DNA of 64,000 bases, taken from contig NZ_JBHMFS010000003.1 in assembly GCF_051433165.1 (NCBI RefSeq), positions 210,969-274,968 on the forward strand. The letters run 5' to 3'. The notes under the pieces are model-generated. The model was not told the origin of the DNA and ran no database searches. It was given only the letters and a program-made list of their open reading frames with translations. Position 1 is the stretch's first letter, and every line of letters starts with the position of its first letter. Position numbers and translations under genes: made by a program. Below are positions 8,803-19,439 of this stretch, piece by piece. Origin of the DNA: Falsiroseomonas sp051433165 (GTDB lineage: Bacteria > Pseudomonadota > Alphaproteobacteria > Acetobacterales > Acetobacteraceae).

Positions 8803-10146
8803 ATGGAGACCAAATCCCCCACCCCGCGTGCCGTCCTCGTCGGAATCCAGACGCCGGAGGTGGACGACATCGCCCACGCCGCCAGCCTCGAGGAACTCGG
8901 GCGGCTGGTAAAGACGCTGGGCTATGAGGTGGTGGGCAGCGTGTCCCAGCGCCGCGAAGGCACCGGCGCCGGGTCGCTGCTGGGCAGTGGCAAGCTGTCG
9001 GAACTGGCGGCGCTGACCGGCGGTACCGGCGAGATCGGCAGCATGGCGCCGCCGCCCCGGGCCAAGGCGCGTCAGCGTTTCGAGGGTGCGGCCGAAGCCG
9101 CAGCCCCGGAACCGGAAGAAGCCGCGGCGCCGAAGCCCGAATTCGTCATCGTCGACCATGAATTGTCGCCCAGCCAGATCCGCAATCTGGAACGGGCGAC
9201 CGGCGCGCAGGTGCTGGATCGCACCGGCGTGATCGTGGAGATCTTCCACCGCCACGCCAACACCCGTGAGGCGAAGCTGCAGGTGGAGATGGCGCGGCTG
9301 AAATACGTCGCGCCGCGCCTGCGCGAATCCTCCGGCGGCGGTGGGCGCCAGCAGGGGCCGGGCGCGGGTGAGACCACGCTGGACCTGGATCGCCGCAAGA
9401 TCCGCGACCGCATTTCCGAGCTAAAGGACCAGCTCGAATCGGTGCAGCGCGATTCCGACAACCGCCGCTCCGCGCGGCGGGACCAGCTTCGCGTGGCGCT
9501 GGTCGGCTACACCAACGCCGGAAAGTCGTCCCTGATGCGGGCGCTGACCGGCAGCCAGGTGCTGGTGGAGGACAAGCTGTTCGCCACGCTGGATACCACC
9601 GTCCGCATCCTGCAGCCGGAGACGCGGCCGCGCGTGCTGGTCTCGGATACCGTCGGTTTCATCAAGCAGCTGCCGCATGATCTGGTTGCCTCCTTCCGCT
9701 CGACCCTGGCGGAGGCGCTGGAAGCCTCGCTGCTGCTGTTCGTAGTGGATGCCTCTGATCCGACCTATGAAGCGCAGCTGGAAGTCAGCCGCAGTGTGTT
9801 GCGGGAGATCGGTGCGGATGCCGTGCCGTCCCGCCTGGTGCTGAACAAGATGGACCGCGTCGATGCCGCCGGCCGCGCCGCGCTGGCCGAGAAGCACCCC
9901 GATGCGATCATGCTCTCGGCCCATGCGCCGGAGGATGTCGCCGCGTTGCGCGAAACGCTGATCGCCTTCTTCGAGGCCTCGATGGTGGAGGACGTGCTGG
10001 TGCTGCCCTACGCCAAGCAGGGGCTGATCGGCGAGGTCTACGAAAGCGCCCGCGTGCTGTCCGAGGACTATAACGAAGCGGGCCGCGTCCTGAAGGTGCG
10101 CGGCCTGCCCGGCGCCATTGCGAGGCTCCAGCGGAGCCTCGCTTAG
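8803..10146 (+). CDS. hflX: GTPase HflX, ribosome-associated
   Basis: A 447-residue HflX-family GTPase: N-terminal HflX domain, a coiled linker containing the family glycine-rich loop (SSGGGGRQQGPG), then a G domain with G1 GYTNAGKSS, G3 DTVGF and G4 NKMD. HflX splits or rescues stalled 70S ribosomes, especially after heat stress. A low-complexity Ala/Pro/Glu insertion in the N-terminal domain (around residues 85-112) is longer than in E. coli. It is not beside hfq, its usual partner in many proteobacteria. It starts 37 bases after the deiminase-like gene and could be read through from it or have its own promoter. Confidence 0.95.
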   Translation: METKSPTPRAVLVGIQTPEVDDIAHAASLEELGRLVKTLGYEVVGSVSQRREGTGAGSLLGSGKLSELAALTGGTGEIGSMAPPPRAKARQRFEGAAEAAAPEPEEAAAPKPEFVIVDHELSPSQIRNLERATGAQVLDRTGVIVEIFHRHANTREAKLQVEMARLKYVAPRLRESSGGGGRQQGPGAGETTLDLDRRKIRDRISELKDQLESVQRDSDNRRSARRDQLRVALVGYTNAGKSSLMRALTGSQVLVEDKLFATLDTTVRILQPETRPRVLVSDTVGFIKQLPHDLVASFRSTLAEALEASLLLFVVDASDPTYEAQLEVSRSVLREIGADAVPSRLVLNKMDRVDAAGRAALAEKHPDAIMLSAHAPEDVAALRETLIAFFEASMVEDVLVLPYAKQGLIGEVYESARVLSEDYNEAGRVLKVRGLPGAIARLQRSLA

Positions 10147-10149
10147 CCG

Positions 10150-11724
10150 CTATCGCTTTGTCACGCCCCAGAACACCGGCACCGTGGTCGGCCGCAGACC
10201 CTCGATGTTGCTGCGATGCGCGGCCAGTGTGCGGAACTGCCCGGCATTGATGTAGGGCAGCACCTGGTAGGCGCGGGCATGGACGCGGTGCAGGATTTCC
10301 TGCCGCTTTGCTGCGTCATTCTCCTCCCACCACGAACGGCGCAGCGCCTCCAGCTCCGCATCACAGGGCCAGCCGGTCAGGCCGCCCTCGCAGGGGCTGG
10401 CGAGGTAGAGGTTGGTCAGCGGGTTCTGGCCATCCAGCACATTCGCCACGGTGACGAACATGTTCCAGCCGCCCTGGTCCACCGGTTCGCGCCGGTTGCG
10501 ACGCTGGGTGACGGTGGCCCAGTCCATGCTTGGTACGTCCATGGTCAGCCCGCCGCGCTGGAAGGCGGCGGCCATGGTCAGCGTGGCCGCGTTGTTGATC
10601 GGGCTGTCGGCGGCGTTCATGAAAACGATGCGCCGATTGTCGTAACCGGCCTCCCGTAGCAGGGCGCGGGCGCGGTCCGGGTTCTCGGCGCGCAGACCCT
10701 CGGCGCCGGCATCGGATTGCAGGGGCGTGTTGCAGAAGAAATAGGCGGGGCAGTAGGGCACCTGCTCACTGGCGCGCACGCCGATGGCGTTCAGCACATC
10801 CTGCTGGTTGATCAGGTGCAGCAGCGCTCGGCGGCCCTCCGGCTTGTCGAAGGGCGGCTGGGTGTGGTTCAGCCGCAGCCAGACCATGAAGCCCACCGGG
10901 TTCAGCGCGAAAGTGCGGATGTTCCGGTTGCGCTCCAGCACCGGGATCAGATCGGGCGAGGGCTGTTCGATGAAGTCGATTTCGCCCGCCTGCAGCGCCG
11001 CCGCCGCGGTGGCCGGGTCCGGCATCGCCACCCATTCCAGCCGGTCGATATTCACTACCTTGCCGCCGGCCAGGCCATCGGCCGGCTCCGGGCGCGGCCG
11101 ATAGGCAGGGTTGCGGAGATAGACGGCACGGTTGCCCGCCTGCCACTCATTCGCCTGGAAGATGAAGGGGCCGCTGCCGGTCGCCTCCGTGATCGCGGTG
11201 GCGGCCGGCGTTTGTGCGATACGTTCCGGCATCACGAACAAGGCGCTCGCCGTGGGGCGGGCCAGCGCCTCCGTTACCAGCGCGAAGGGGCGGGACAGGC
11301 GGATGGTGAAGGTCTTTTCATCCACCACCTCCATCGCCGCGGTGGCGGCGGCCAGGGCGCGGCCGACGATGTCGCGCTGCGACCAGCGACGGATGGAGGC
11401 CACGGCATCCGCGGCGCGCACCGGCGTGCCGTCATGGAAGGCCAGGCCCTCGCGCAGGGTGAAGCGGTGGCTCATGCCATCGGCGCTAGGCTCATGGCGG
11501 TCCACCATCTGCGGTCGCGCAACGCCTTGGCTGTCGAGGGCGAAGAGCTGATCGTACACCATGAAGCCATGGTTGCGGACGAAGGCGGCGGTGGAGTTCA
11601 CCGGGTCCAGGCTCGCCAGGTCATTGATCAGTACGACGCGCAGCGTGGACTGCGCCGCCGCTAGGCTCGGCGCCAGGCCAATGGCGGCCGCCGCTGCAAG
11701 GCCCAACCAGTTTCTGCGCTTCAT
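10150..11724 (-). CDS. ABC transporter substrate-binding protein, dipeptide/oligopeptide (family 5)
   Basis: A 524-residue periplasmic binding protein with a signal peptide (KRRNWLGLAAAAAIGL, cleavage near AAAQ) and a family-5 solute-binding fold; DSQGVARPQMVDR and FTLREGLAFHDGTPV near the start are typical. It is transcribed away from the amidohydrolase-Dpp operon that starts at 11877 and probably serves that importer as an alternative receptor beside the protein at 15402. It is convergent with hflX with only three bases between stops and no visible terminator there. Confidence 0.88.
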   Translation of the reverse strand: MKRRNWLGLAAAAAIGLAPSLAAAQSTLRVVLINDLASLDPVNSTAAFVRNHGFMVYDQLFALDSQGVARPQMVDRHEPSADGMSHRFTLREGLAFHDGTPVRAADAVASIRRWSQRDIVGRALAAATAAMEVVDEKTFTIRLSRPFALVTEALARPTASALFVMPERIAQTPAATAITEATGSGPFIFQANEWQAGNRAVYLRNPAYRPRPEPADGLAGGKVVNIDRLEWVAMPDPATAAAALQAGEIDFIEQPSPDLIPVLERNRNIRTFALNPVGFMVWLRLNHTQPPFDKPEGRRALLHLINQQDVLNAIGVRASEQVPYCPAYFFCNTPLQSDAGAEGLRAENPDRARALLREAGYDNRRIVFMNAADSPINNAATLTMAAAFQRGGLTMDVPSMDWATVTQRRNRREPVDQGGWNMFVTVANVLDGQNPLTNLYLASPCEGGLTGWPCDAELEALRRSWWEENDAAKRQEILHRVHARAYQVLPYINAGQFRTLAAHRSNIEGLRPTTVPVFWGVTKR

Positions 11725-11876
11725 CGGATATCATCCTGCCTAGGGAAGAAGCGGATCATCTCCGTCGGTCGGCTCCAGTGCAATGTTCTTGCGTCATCGC
11801 CGGGTTGACGGGTGCAGATCGCCGCATGACAGTCTGCCCATCCAATGCTGCGCGCGGAATGGGGTTTGATGGCTTG

Positions 11877-13508
11877 ATGGGCCAGGATGTGATTTTTGCC
11901 GGCGGGCGCGTGTTTCGCGGCCTGGCGGGCGGCTTTGCCGAGGCGTTGGCGGTGCGGGATGGGCTCGTGCTCGCGGTGGGAAGCGAGGCCGAGGTCATGG
12001 CCTCCGCCCCGCAGGCCCGGCGCGTGGCGCTGGACGGGCGCGTTGTGATCCCAACCTTCAACGAGGCGCATATGCACCTGCTGCCCTACGGCCTGGCGCT
12101 GGCGGGCGTGAACCTGCGGGCGGAGGAAGTCCGCAGCCTGGATGAGGTGCTGGCGCGAATCGGCAAGGCTGCAAAGGAGTCGCCAAAGGGCGACTGGGTG
12201 CTCGGCCGCGGCTACGACCATGCCGAGCTAGATATCGGCCGCCATCCGACGGCGGCGGAGCTTGATCGGGTCTCGCCGGAAAATCCCGTCTTCATCGTTC
12301 GGACTTGCGGCCATATGGGTGTGGCGAACAGCGCCGCGATGCGCGCCGCGGGCGTCGGCCACAACACGCCGAACCCCGAGGGCGGCGTGGTGGAGCGCAA
12401 GGGCGGTGCGCTGACCGGCCTGTTCCAGGAACGCGCCATGCGGCTTATCCGGGATGTGGTGCCGGAGCCTGATGAGGCGACGCTGGTGGACGCGATCGAG
12501 CGGGCGGGCAACCACTTGGCCTCGCTCGGCTTTGCATCCGCCACCGATATGAATGTCGGCATGACGGCGGGCATGGCGGAGGTCGCGGCGTTTCGTACCG
12601 CCGTCGCCACCGGTCGTTCGCCGATGCGGATGTGGAACGTGCTGGCCGGCAATCCGGAAGGCATCGCGCTGCAGGCCTGGGAGGCCGGGCTGCGGCCGGG
12701 GCAGGGCGACGACATGCTGCGCTGGGGCGCCGTGAAGGTCTTTGCCGATGGTTCCGCGGGCGGTCTGACCGCGGCGTTCTTCGATCCGTACCTGGAAAGC
12801 GCCGGCGGCGGCACGGGAGTGTTCACCTTCCCCGACGAGAAGATACACGCACTACTAAAGCTGTTCCACGAACAGGGCTGGCAGCTCGACATCCACGCCA
12901 TCGGCGATGCGGCGATCGAGCAGGTGCTGGTCGGCATGGAGATGGCCGATAGCGAGGCATATCCCTTCCTCGGCCGCCGCCACCGCATTGAGCATTGCGG
13001 CTTCCTCACCGCACATCAGCGCAAGCGCATGCTGGCCCGCGGCATCCTGCCGGTGCCGCAGCCGGCCTTCATGTATGAGTTCGGCGACCTCTACATCCGC
13101 AACCTCGGCCGCGCACGGTCGGAGGAAGCCCATCCGATGCGGACCTGGCTGGAGGAAGGGCATCATCCGGCGGCGTCCAGCGACTGCCCGGTGTCTTCCG
13201 TCGATCCCTTCGCCAATCTTTTCACCATGCTGACGCGCAAGACCAACCGCGGCACGGTGCTGGGGCCTGACCAGACGCTGACGGCGGAACAGGCGGTGCA
13301 CTGCCAGACCTGGTGCGGCGCCTACACGCAATTCGCCGAGGACCGCCGCGGCACGCTGGAGCCCGGCATGCAGGCCGACATCGCCGTGCTGTCGCGCGAC
13401 ATCTTTGCCTGCGAGCCGGAGCAGATCCTGCGTGACACGCGTGCCGACCTGACGCTGCGCGGCGGTGAGGTGATCTTCGACCGGCACGGGGCGCTCGCGC
13501 CATGCTGA
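11877..13508 (+). CDS. Amidohydrolase family 3 (YtcJ-like)
   Basis: A 543-residue metal-dependent hydrolase. The first metal motif is NEAHMH (His65, His67); later elements are DIHAIGDAA, HRIEHCG and SSDCPV, giving a complete binuclear site. Relatives include N-substituted formamide deformylase and the YtcJ proteins. I start at the ATG at 11877 (MGQDVIF), which aligns with the start of the paralogue at 726; in-frame ATGs at 11859, 11826 and 11778 exist, but a TTGACG box at 11805-11810 would fall inside the longer versions. The 3' end overlaps dppB by seven bases, making it the first gene of the dipeptide-type transport operon; its product probably processes the imported amide. Confidence 0.85.
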   Translation: MGQDVIFAGGRVFRGLAGGFAEALAVRDGLVLAVGSEAEVMASAPQARRVALDGRVVIPTFNEAHMHLLPYGLALAGVNLRAEEVRSLDEVLARIGKAAKESPKGDWVLGRGYDHAELDIGRHPTAAELDRVSPENPVFIVRTCGHMGVANSAAMRAAGVGHNTPNPEGGVVERKGGALTGLFQERAMRLIRDVVPEPDEATLVDAIERAGNHLASLGFASATDMNVGMTAGMAEVAAFRTAVATGRSPMRMWNVLAGNPEGIALQAWEAGLRPGQGDDMLRWGAVKVFADGSAGGLTAAFFDPYLESAGGGTGVFTFPDEKIHALLKLFHEQGWQLDIHAIGDAAIEQVLVGMEMADSEAYPFLGRRHRIEHCGFLTAHQRKRMLARGILPVPQPAFMYEFGDLYIRNLGRARSEEAHPMRTWLEEGHHPAASSDCPVSSVDPFANLFTMLTRKTNRGTVLGPDQTLTAEQAVHCQTWCGAYTQFAEDRRGTLEPGMQADIAVLSRDIFACEPEQILRDTRADLTLRGGEVIFDRHGALAPC

Positions 13509-14443
13509 GGCATGCCGCCCAACGCCTGATGCTGGCGGTGCCGGTGATGTTCGGCGTGCTGCTGGTGGGCTTCCTGCTGATGCAGGTGGTGCCCACCGAC
13601 CCCGCCATCGTCCGCGCCGGCCCGAATGCGAGTGCGGAGGTCATCGCGCAGATCCGCACCGATCTCGGGCTGGATGAGCCGCTCTACGTGCAGTTCGCGC
13701 TGTATTTGTGGCGGCTGGCGCAGGGCGATCTCGGCGTCTCCATCATCAACAACGTGCCGGTCGCGCATGAGCTGGCATCGACCATCGGCCCGACGCTGGA
13801 GCTGATGTTCGCCAGCCTGATCTGGTCCATCCCGCTCGGCATCGCCATGGGCACGGTGGGCGCCTACCTGCGCGGGTCATTGATCGACCGCATCGTCATG
13901 GCCTTCAGCGTCGCAGGCGTTTCCGTGCCGGTGTTCTTCCTCGGCCTGGTGTTGATCTGGTTCGTCGGCTTCCAGTGGCAGTGGCTGCCCTTCACCGGGC
14001 GCGAGGGGCCGCTCTGGACCTGGCAGGGACTGCGCGCGGTGATTCTGCCGGCGATCACGCTCGGTGGCGTCTTCGTCGGCCCGGTGGCGCGCATGACGCG
14101 CACGGCGGTGCTGGATGTGCTGGGTGCGGACCATGTGCGAACCGCTCGCGCCAAGGGTCTGTCCGAACGCCTGGTTGTCACGCGGCACGCGCTGCGGAAT
14201 GCGATGGTGCCGGTGGTGACGCTGATCGGTCTTCAGATCGGCTTCTTGCTGGGCGGCGCGGTGGTGACGGAGACCGTGTTTTCCTGGCCTGGTGTCGGGC
14301 GCCTGGCGGTGGGTGCCATCCTGTCCTCCGACTTCCCGATGGCGCAGGGCACCATCATCGTTCTTTCGATGGGCTTCATCCTGGTGAATTTGACCGTGGA
14401 CCTTCTGTATGGCGTGCTCGACCCGCGGGTGCGGGCATCATGA
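13502..14443 (+). CDS. ABC transporter permease, DppB type
   Basis: A 313-residue inner-membrane permease of the peptide/nickel family, with six hydrophobic segments and the family N-terminus (HAAQRLMLAVPVMFGVLL). The EAA loop is ARAKGLSERLVVTRHALRNA. It overlaps the end of the amidohydrolase gene by seven bases. It forms the channel with the DppC-type protein at 14517 and is energised by the ATPases at 18447 and 19436. Confidence 0.92.
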   Translation: MLRHAAQRLMLAVPVMFGVLLVGFLLMQVVPTDPAIVRAGPNASAEVIAQIRTDLGLDEPLYVQFALYLWRLAQGDLGVSIINNVPVAHELASTIGPTLELMFASLIWSIPLGIAMGTVGAYLRGSLIDRIVMAFSVAGVSVPVFFLGLVLIWFVGFQWQWLPFTGREGPLWTWQGLRAVILPAITLGGVFVGPVARMTRTAVLDVLGADHVRTARAKGLSERLVVTRHALRNAMVPVVTLIGLQIGFLLGGAVVTETVFSWPGVGRLAVGAILSSDFPMAQGTIIVLSMGFILVNLTVDLLYGVLDPRVRAS

Positions 14444-14520
14444 TGGCCTCCGATGATCGCAGGGCGCAGACGCCGCTGGCGGCGAGCACCGGAGATCTGA
14501 ATCGGATGCCCCAGCCATGA
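14440..14520 (+). CDS. 26-codon bridging ORF between dppB and dppC
   Basis: A short frame starts at the ATG at 14440, overlapping the dppB stop (ATGA), and ends with a TGA at 14518-14520 that overlaps the dppC ATG at 14517 (again ATGA). It therefore tiles exactly the 73-base gap and is out of frame with dppC. The 26-residue product is hydrophilic, has no recognisable domain and begins with two ATGs. It may only keep ribosomes moving between the two permease genes, or it may be chance. Confidence 0.3.
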   Translation: MMASDDRRAQTPLAASTGDLNRMPQP

Positions 14521-15383
14521 GCACGACCGTGACCGAAATCACCGCCCCGGCGCGCCCGGGCACCTTGAAGATCCTGCTGCGGGAGCCGGCGGCGGCCGTG
14601 TCGCTGGCCGTGGTGGTGCTGGTGATCCTGGCGGCGCTGCTGGCGCCCTGGCTTGCGCCCTACGACCCCTTCGACACCGACCTGATGGCAGTGATGCAGC
14701 CGCCGGGCGAGGGCGCCTATCTGCTGGGCACGGACGGGCAGGGGCGGGACATGCTCTCGCGCATGCTGTTTGGTCTGCGCGTGACTCTGGCTATGGGCGC
14801 GCTGAGCCTCGGCATCGGCGGCGTCATCGGCGTGGCGATGGGTTTCGCCGCCGCCTATTACCGGCGCCTGGACGGGCTGCTGATGCGGCTGGCGGACATC
14901 ATGCTGTCCTTCCCCGCCATCCTGTTCGGCCTGGCGATCGCCGCCATCTTCGGCCCGGGCGTGACGGCGGTGGTGATCGCGCTGGCGGTGGCCACGGTGC
15001 CGCTGATGGCACGCATCTCGCGCTCCACTGCGCTGGTCGTGCTGGGGCAGGACTACATCGAGGCAGCGCGGGCGCAGGGCATGGGCGATGCGCGGCTGAT
15101 ATGGCGGCATTTGATGCCGAACTGCGCCTCGCCGATCCTGGTGTTCTCCACGCTGCGCTTTGGGCAGGTCATCCTGCTGGGCTCGGCGCTGTCCTTCCTC
15201 GGCCTCGGCGCGCAGCCGCCGATTGCCGAGCTTGGTGCGATGGCGGCGCAGGGGCGCACCTTCCTGTTCTTTGCGCCGCATATCTCGGTCATTCCGGCCG
15301 TCGGCATCTTCGTCGTCGTGCTGGCCTTCAACGTGCTGGGGGATGCGCTGCGCGATGCGCTTGACCCCCGGCTGCGTATCTAG
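14517..15383 (+). CDS. ABC transporter permease, DppC type
   Basis: A 288-residue permease partner of DppB. It has the OppC/DppC-type N-terminal hydrophobic segment (PAAAVSLAVVVLVILAALL), then a periplasmic loop with the family pattern HLLGTDxxGRD (here YLLGTDGQGRDMLSR) and five further membrane segments. The start overlaps the TGA of the 26-codon ORF. Confidence 0.92.
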   Translation: MSTTVTEITAPARPGTLKILLREPAAAVSLAVVVLVILAALLAPWLAPYDPFDTDLMAVMQPPGEGAYLLGTDGQGRDMLSRMLFGLRVTLAMGALSLGIGGVIGVAMGFAAAYYRRLDGLLMRLADIMLSFPAILFGLAIAAIFGPGVTAVVIALAVATVPLMARISRSTALVVLGQDYIEAARAQGMGDARLIWRHLMPNCASPILVFSTLRFGQVILLGSALSFLGLGAQPPIAELGAMAAQGRTFLFFAPHISVIPAVGIFVVVLAFNVLGDALRDALDPRLRI

Positions 15384-15401
15384 TCAGGCAGGGAGAAAAA
15401 G

Positions 15402-17000
15402 ATGAGGTTCCTCAAGGGCGCAATGGTCGCCGCATTGGCGGCGGTAACCGCCGTGCCGGTGCTGCCGGCCGTGGCACAGACGCCGCGCAACACGGTGGTG
15501 TTCCTGCGCGAGATCGACGCCGATCGCTACGACCTGCACCGCTCCACCGCGCGCAGCGCGGGCGAAGTGGTGGGCATGATGACCGATACGCTGGTCACCA
15601 TGGATTTCGACGGCCAGACCATCCGCCCCGGCCTGGCGGAGCGCTGGACCGTCTCGCCCGACGGCAAGACCTACACCTTCCATCTGCGCCGCGGCGTGAC
15701 CTTCTGCGACGGCAAGGAATTCACCGCGGAAGACGTGGTCTATTCCATCAACCGCTGGATCTCGCGTGAAACGCGCAGCCCGGTGGCGTGGCGCGCCGGC
15801 CCGGTGAAGGAAATCCGCGCGGTCGATGCCCACACCGTCGAATACGAACTGAACGAGCCGTTCTCCGAATTGCTGTCGCAGCTCACGCTGTTCTTCGCCG
15901 GCATCATCGACAAGAACACGGTCGATCGCCTCGGCCAGAATTTCGGCAGCCAGGGCTTCAACGGCACCGGCCCCTATTGCTGGGCGTCCTGGACCCCGCG
16001 CAATGAGCTGGTGCTGACGCGCCACCCGAACTACCGCTGGGGCCCGCCGCAATACCAGAACCAGGGTCCGGCGCATGTCGAGCGCATCGTCTGGCGCGTG
16101 GTGCCGGAACCTTCCGCACGCCTCGCCGCCATCCAGACCGGCGCCGCGGATGTCACGCAGTACATCCCGACCGTGGCCCTCACCAGCCTGCGCCGCGTGC
16201 CGACCGTCTCCGTGCTGACGCAGCCGAACTACTTCTGGGACTTCTACCTGGGCTTCAAGGTGGACAAGCCCGTGATGAACGACCGCGCCGTGCGCCGCGC
16301 CATCCACCAGGCGGTGGACCGGGAAGCGCTGGTGCGTGCGGTGTGGTTCGGCCATGCCCAGCCGGCGCTGAACATCATCAACCCGAACGCGCTGGACTAC
16401 GACGCGCAGTCGGACACGATGGTGCCGCGCTTCGACCCGGCTGCCGCCGCGCGTACGCTGGATGAAGCCGGCTGGACGATGGGCTCCGATGGCGTGCGCG
16501 TGAAGGACGGCCAGCGCGCTACCTTCCTGACCTACGGCATCAACACGCTGGAGAATCAGCGTCAGAGCGAGATCATCCAGCAGCAGCTGCGCCGCGTCGG
16601 CATCGAGATGCGGATCCAGCTGTTCGACGCGACGGTCGCCTGGGGCCGCATGGCCACGCAGGAGTTCGACGCGCTGTTCCTGTCCTACCCGTACTTCTCG
16701 GCCGGCGATGCGCTCAGCCTGTACTGGCACAGCCGTGCGCGCCCGACGCCGAACCGGATGAACTGGAACAACCCGCAGACCGACGCCTGGCTGAATGAGG
16801 CGCGCAGCGCGACCGACCCCGCCGTGCGCCGCACCGCGCTCGCCAACATCCAGCGCCAGCTTGCCGAGGAGGCGCCTTGGCTGACCACGGCGCGTGAGAA
16901 CCTGTATGTCGCGGTCTCCAACCGCGTCACCGGGCTGCGCGCGCATGGGCTGTACGGCATCGGCATCTACAAGGCGCTCGACATGCGCACGACGCGATAA
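15402..17000 (+). CDS. ABC transporter substrate-binding protein, dipeptide (DppA) type
   Basis: A 532-residue family-5 periplasmic binding protein with a Sec signal peptide (hydrophobic core from residue 7, cleavage near PAVAQ). It lies 18 bases after dppC and is followed by an amidohydrolase gene. Together with the divergent binding protein at 10150 the locus has two receptors for one importer. The ligand is unknown; the two amidohydrolases suggest an amide or cyclic amide rather than a simple peptide. Confidence 0.9.
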   Translation: MRFLKGAMVAALAAVTAVPVLPAVAQTPRNTVVFLREIDADRYDLHRSTARSAGEVVGMMTDTLVTMDFDGQTIRPGLAERWTVSPDGKTYTFHLRRGVTFCDGKEFTAEDVVYSINRWISRETRSPVAWRAGPVKEIRAVDAHTVEYELNEPFSELLSQLTLFFAGIIDKNTVDRLGQNFGSQGFNGTGPYCWASWTPRNELVLTRHPNYRWGPPQYQNQGPAHVERIVWRVVPEPSARLAAIQTGAADVTQYIPTVALTSLRRVPTVSVLTQPNYFWDFYLGFKVDKPVMNDRAVRRAIHQAVDREALVRAVWFGHAQPALNIINPNALDYDAQSDTMVPRFDPAAAARTLDEAGWTMGSDGVRVKDGQRATFLTYGINTLENQRQSEIIQQQLRRVGIEMRIQLFDATVAWGRMATQEFDALFLSYPYFSAGDALSLYWHSRARPTPNRMNWNNPQTDAWLNEARSATDPAVRRTALANIQRQLAEEAPWLTTARENLYVAVSNRVTGLRAHGLYGIGIYKALDMRTTR

Positions 17001-17016
17001 AGGGAGAGAAACCGGC

Positions 17017-18446
17017 ATGACCACCACCGTCATCCGCAACGCCGACCTGGTCGTTGCATGGGACGCATCGGCGCAGCAGCACATCTACCTGCCCGATGCC
17101 GATGTGGCCTTCACCGGCGGAGCCATCAGCTTCGTCGGCCGCGGCTACACCGGCGAAGCGGAGGAGGAGATCAGCGGCTCCGGGCTGATGGTCATGCCGG
17201 GGTTGGTGAACATCCACTCCCACCCGTCCAGCGAGCCGATGAACAAGGGGCTGATCGATGAGATCGGCTCGCCGGGCCTGTACAATTCCTCGCTTTATGA
17301 ATTCATGCCGATCTTCCGGGCGGATTCAGAAGCGGTGCCGTCCTGCGTCCGCGTGGCGCTGTCCGAACTGCTGCTGTCCGGCGTGACGACGGTGGCCGAC
17401 CTGTCCATGGCGCATCCGGGCTGGATGGACCTGCTGGCTGAATCCGGCATGCGGGTCTGCATCGCGCCGATGTTCAAGTCCGCGAAGTGGTTCACCAAGA
17501 ACGGCCATGTGGTCGAGTATGAGTGGGACGAGGCCGCCGGCGAGAAGGCGATGGGCGAGGCGCTTTCGCTGATCGAACGCGCCGAGCAGCATGAGAGCGG
17601 CCGCCTGTTCGGCATGGTGGTGCCGGCGCAGATCGACACCTGCACGGACACGCTGCTGAAGGAGAGCTTCCAGGAAGCCGAGAAGCGCGGCGTATCCTGG
17701 CAGATCCACGCCGCGCAATCCGTGGTGGAGTTCCACGAGATCACCCGCCGCACCGGCAAGACGCCGATCGGGTGGCTCGATTCCATGGGGCTGCTGAGCG
17801 ACCGCAGCATCATCGGCCACGGCATCTTCCTCGACGACCACCCCTCGACGAAGTGGTGGACCGACAGCGACATGGGGCGCCTGGCGGAAACCGGCACCAC
17901 CGTCGCGCATTGCCCGACCGTCTTCGCGCGCCGCGGCATCACGCTGAAGCATTTCGGGCGCTACAAGCGCGCGGGCGTGAATATGGGCCTCGGGACCGAC
18001 ACCTATCCGCACAACATGCTGGATGAGATGCGGCTGGTGGCCTATCTCGCCCGCACACAGGCCAATGACCCGCGCAGCATGACGACGACGGAGCTGTTCG
18101 ACGCGGCGACGATCGGCGGCGCCAAGGCGCTGGGGCGCGAGGATATCGGGCGCCTCGCCGCCGGTGCGCGCGCCGATTTCGTGCTTGTGGATGTGACGCA
18201 TCCGATGATGCGCCCGGGCCGCGATCCGGTTCGCAGCCTGGTCTATGCGGCGGGCGATCGCGCCGTGCGCGATGTCTATGTCGATGGCAACAAGGTTGTC
18301 GCCGACGGCAAGGTGACGACCATGGACTACCACGGCGCCGCCGCGCATCTGCATGAGGCGCAGAAGCGCATCATCGAGAAGGCGCCGTCGCAGGATTGGG
18401 CGCATCGCCCGGTCGACGTGTCTTCGCCCCCTACTTTCCGGTGGTC

Positions 18447-18450
<4 letters not shown>
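17017..18450 (+). CDS. Amidohydrolase, ATZ/TRZ (cytosine/guanine deaminase-like) family
   Basis: A 477-residue binuclear-fold hydrolase. Metal ligands are visible as NIHSHP (His67, His69), WQIHAAQ (His231) and the GTDTYPHNML aspartate. These are shared by chlorohydrolases, cytosine and guanine deaminases and hydroxyatrazine-type enzymes, which hydrolyse C-N or C-halogen bonds on heterocycles. The ATG at 17017 follows AGGGAGAGA. The gene is inserted between the binding protein and the two transporter ATPases and its stop overlaps dppD as ATGA, so its product should work on the imported compound. Confidence 0.85.

Positions 18451-19435
<985 letters not shown>

Positions 19436-19439
<4 letters not shown>

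Noticed and set aside
15384..17084. A 566-codon minus-strand frame opposite the DppA-type gene
   Set aside because: Arg/His/Val-rich antisense translation with no motif; the plus strand has a signal peptide and family-5 fold.
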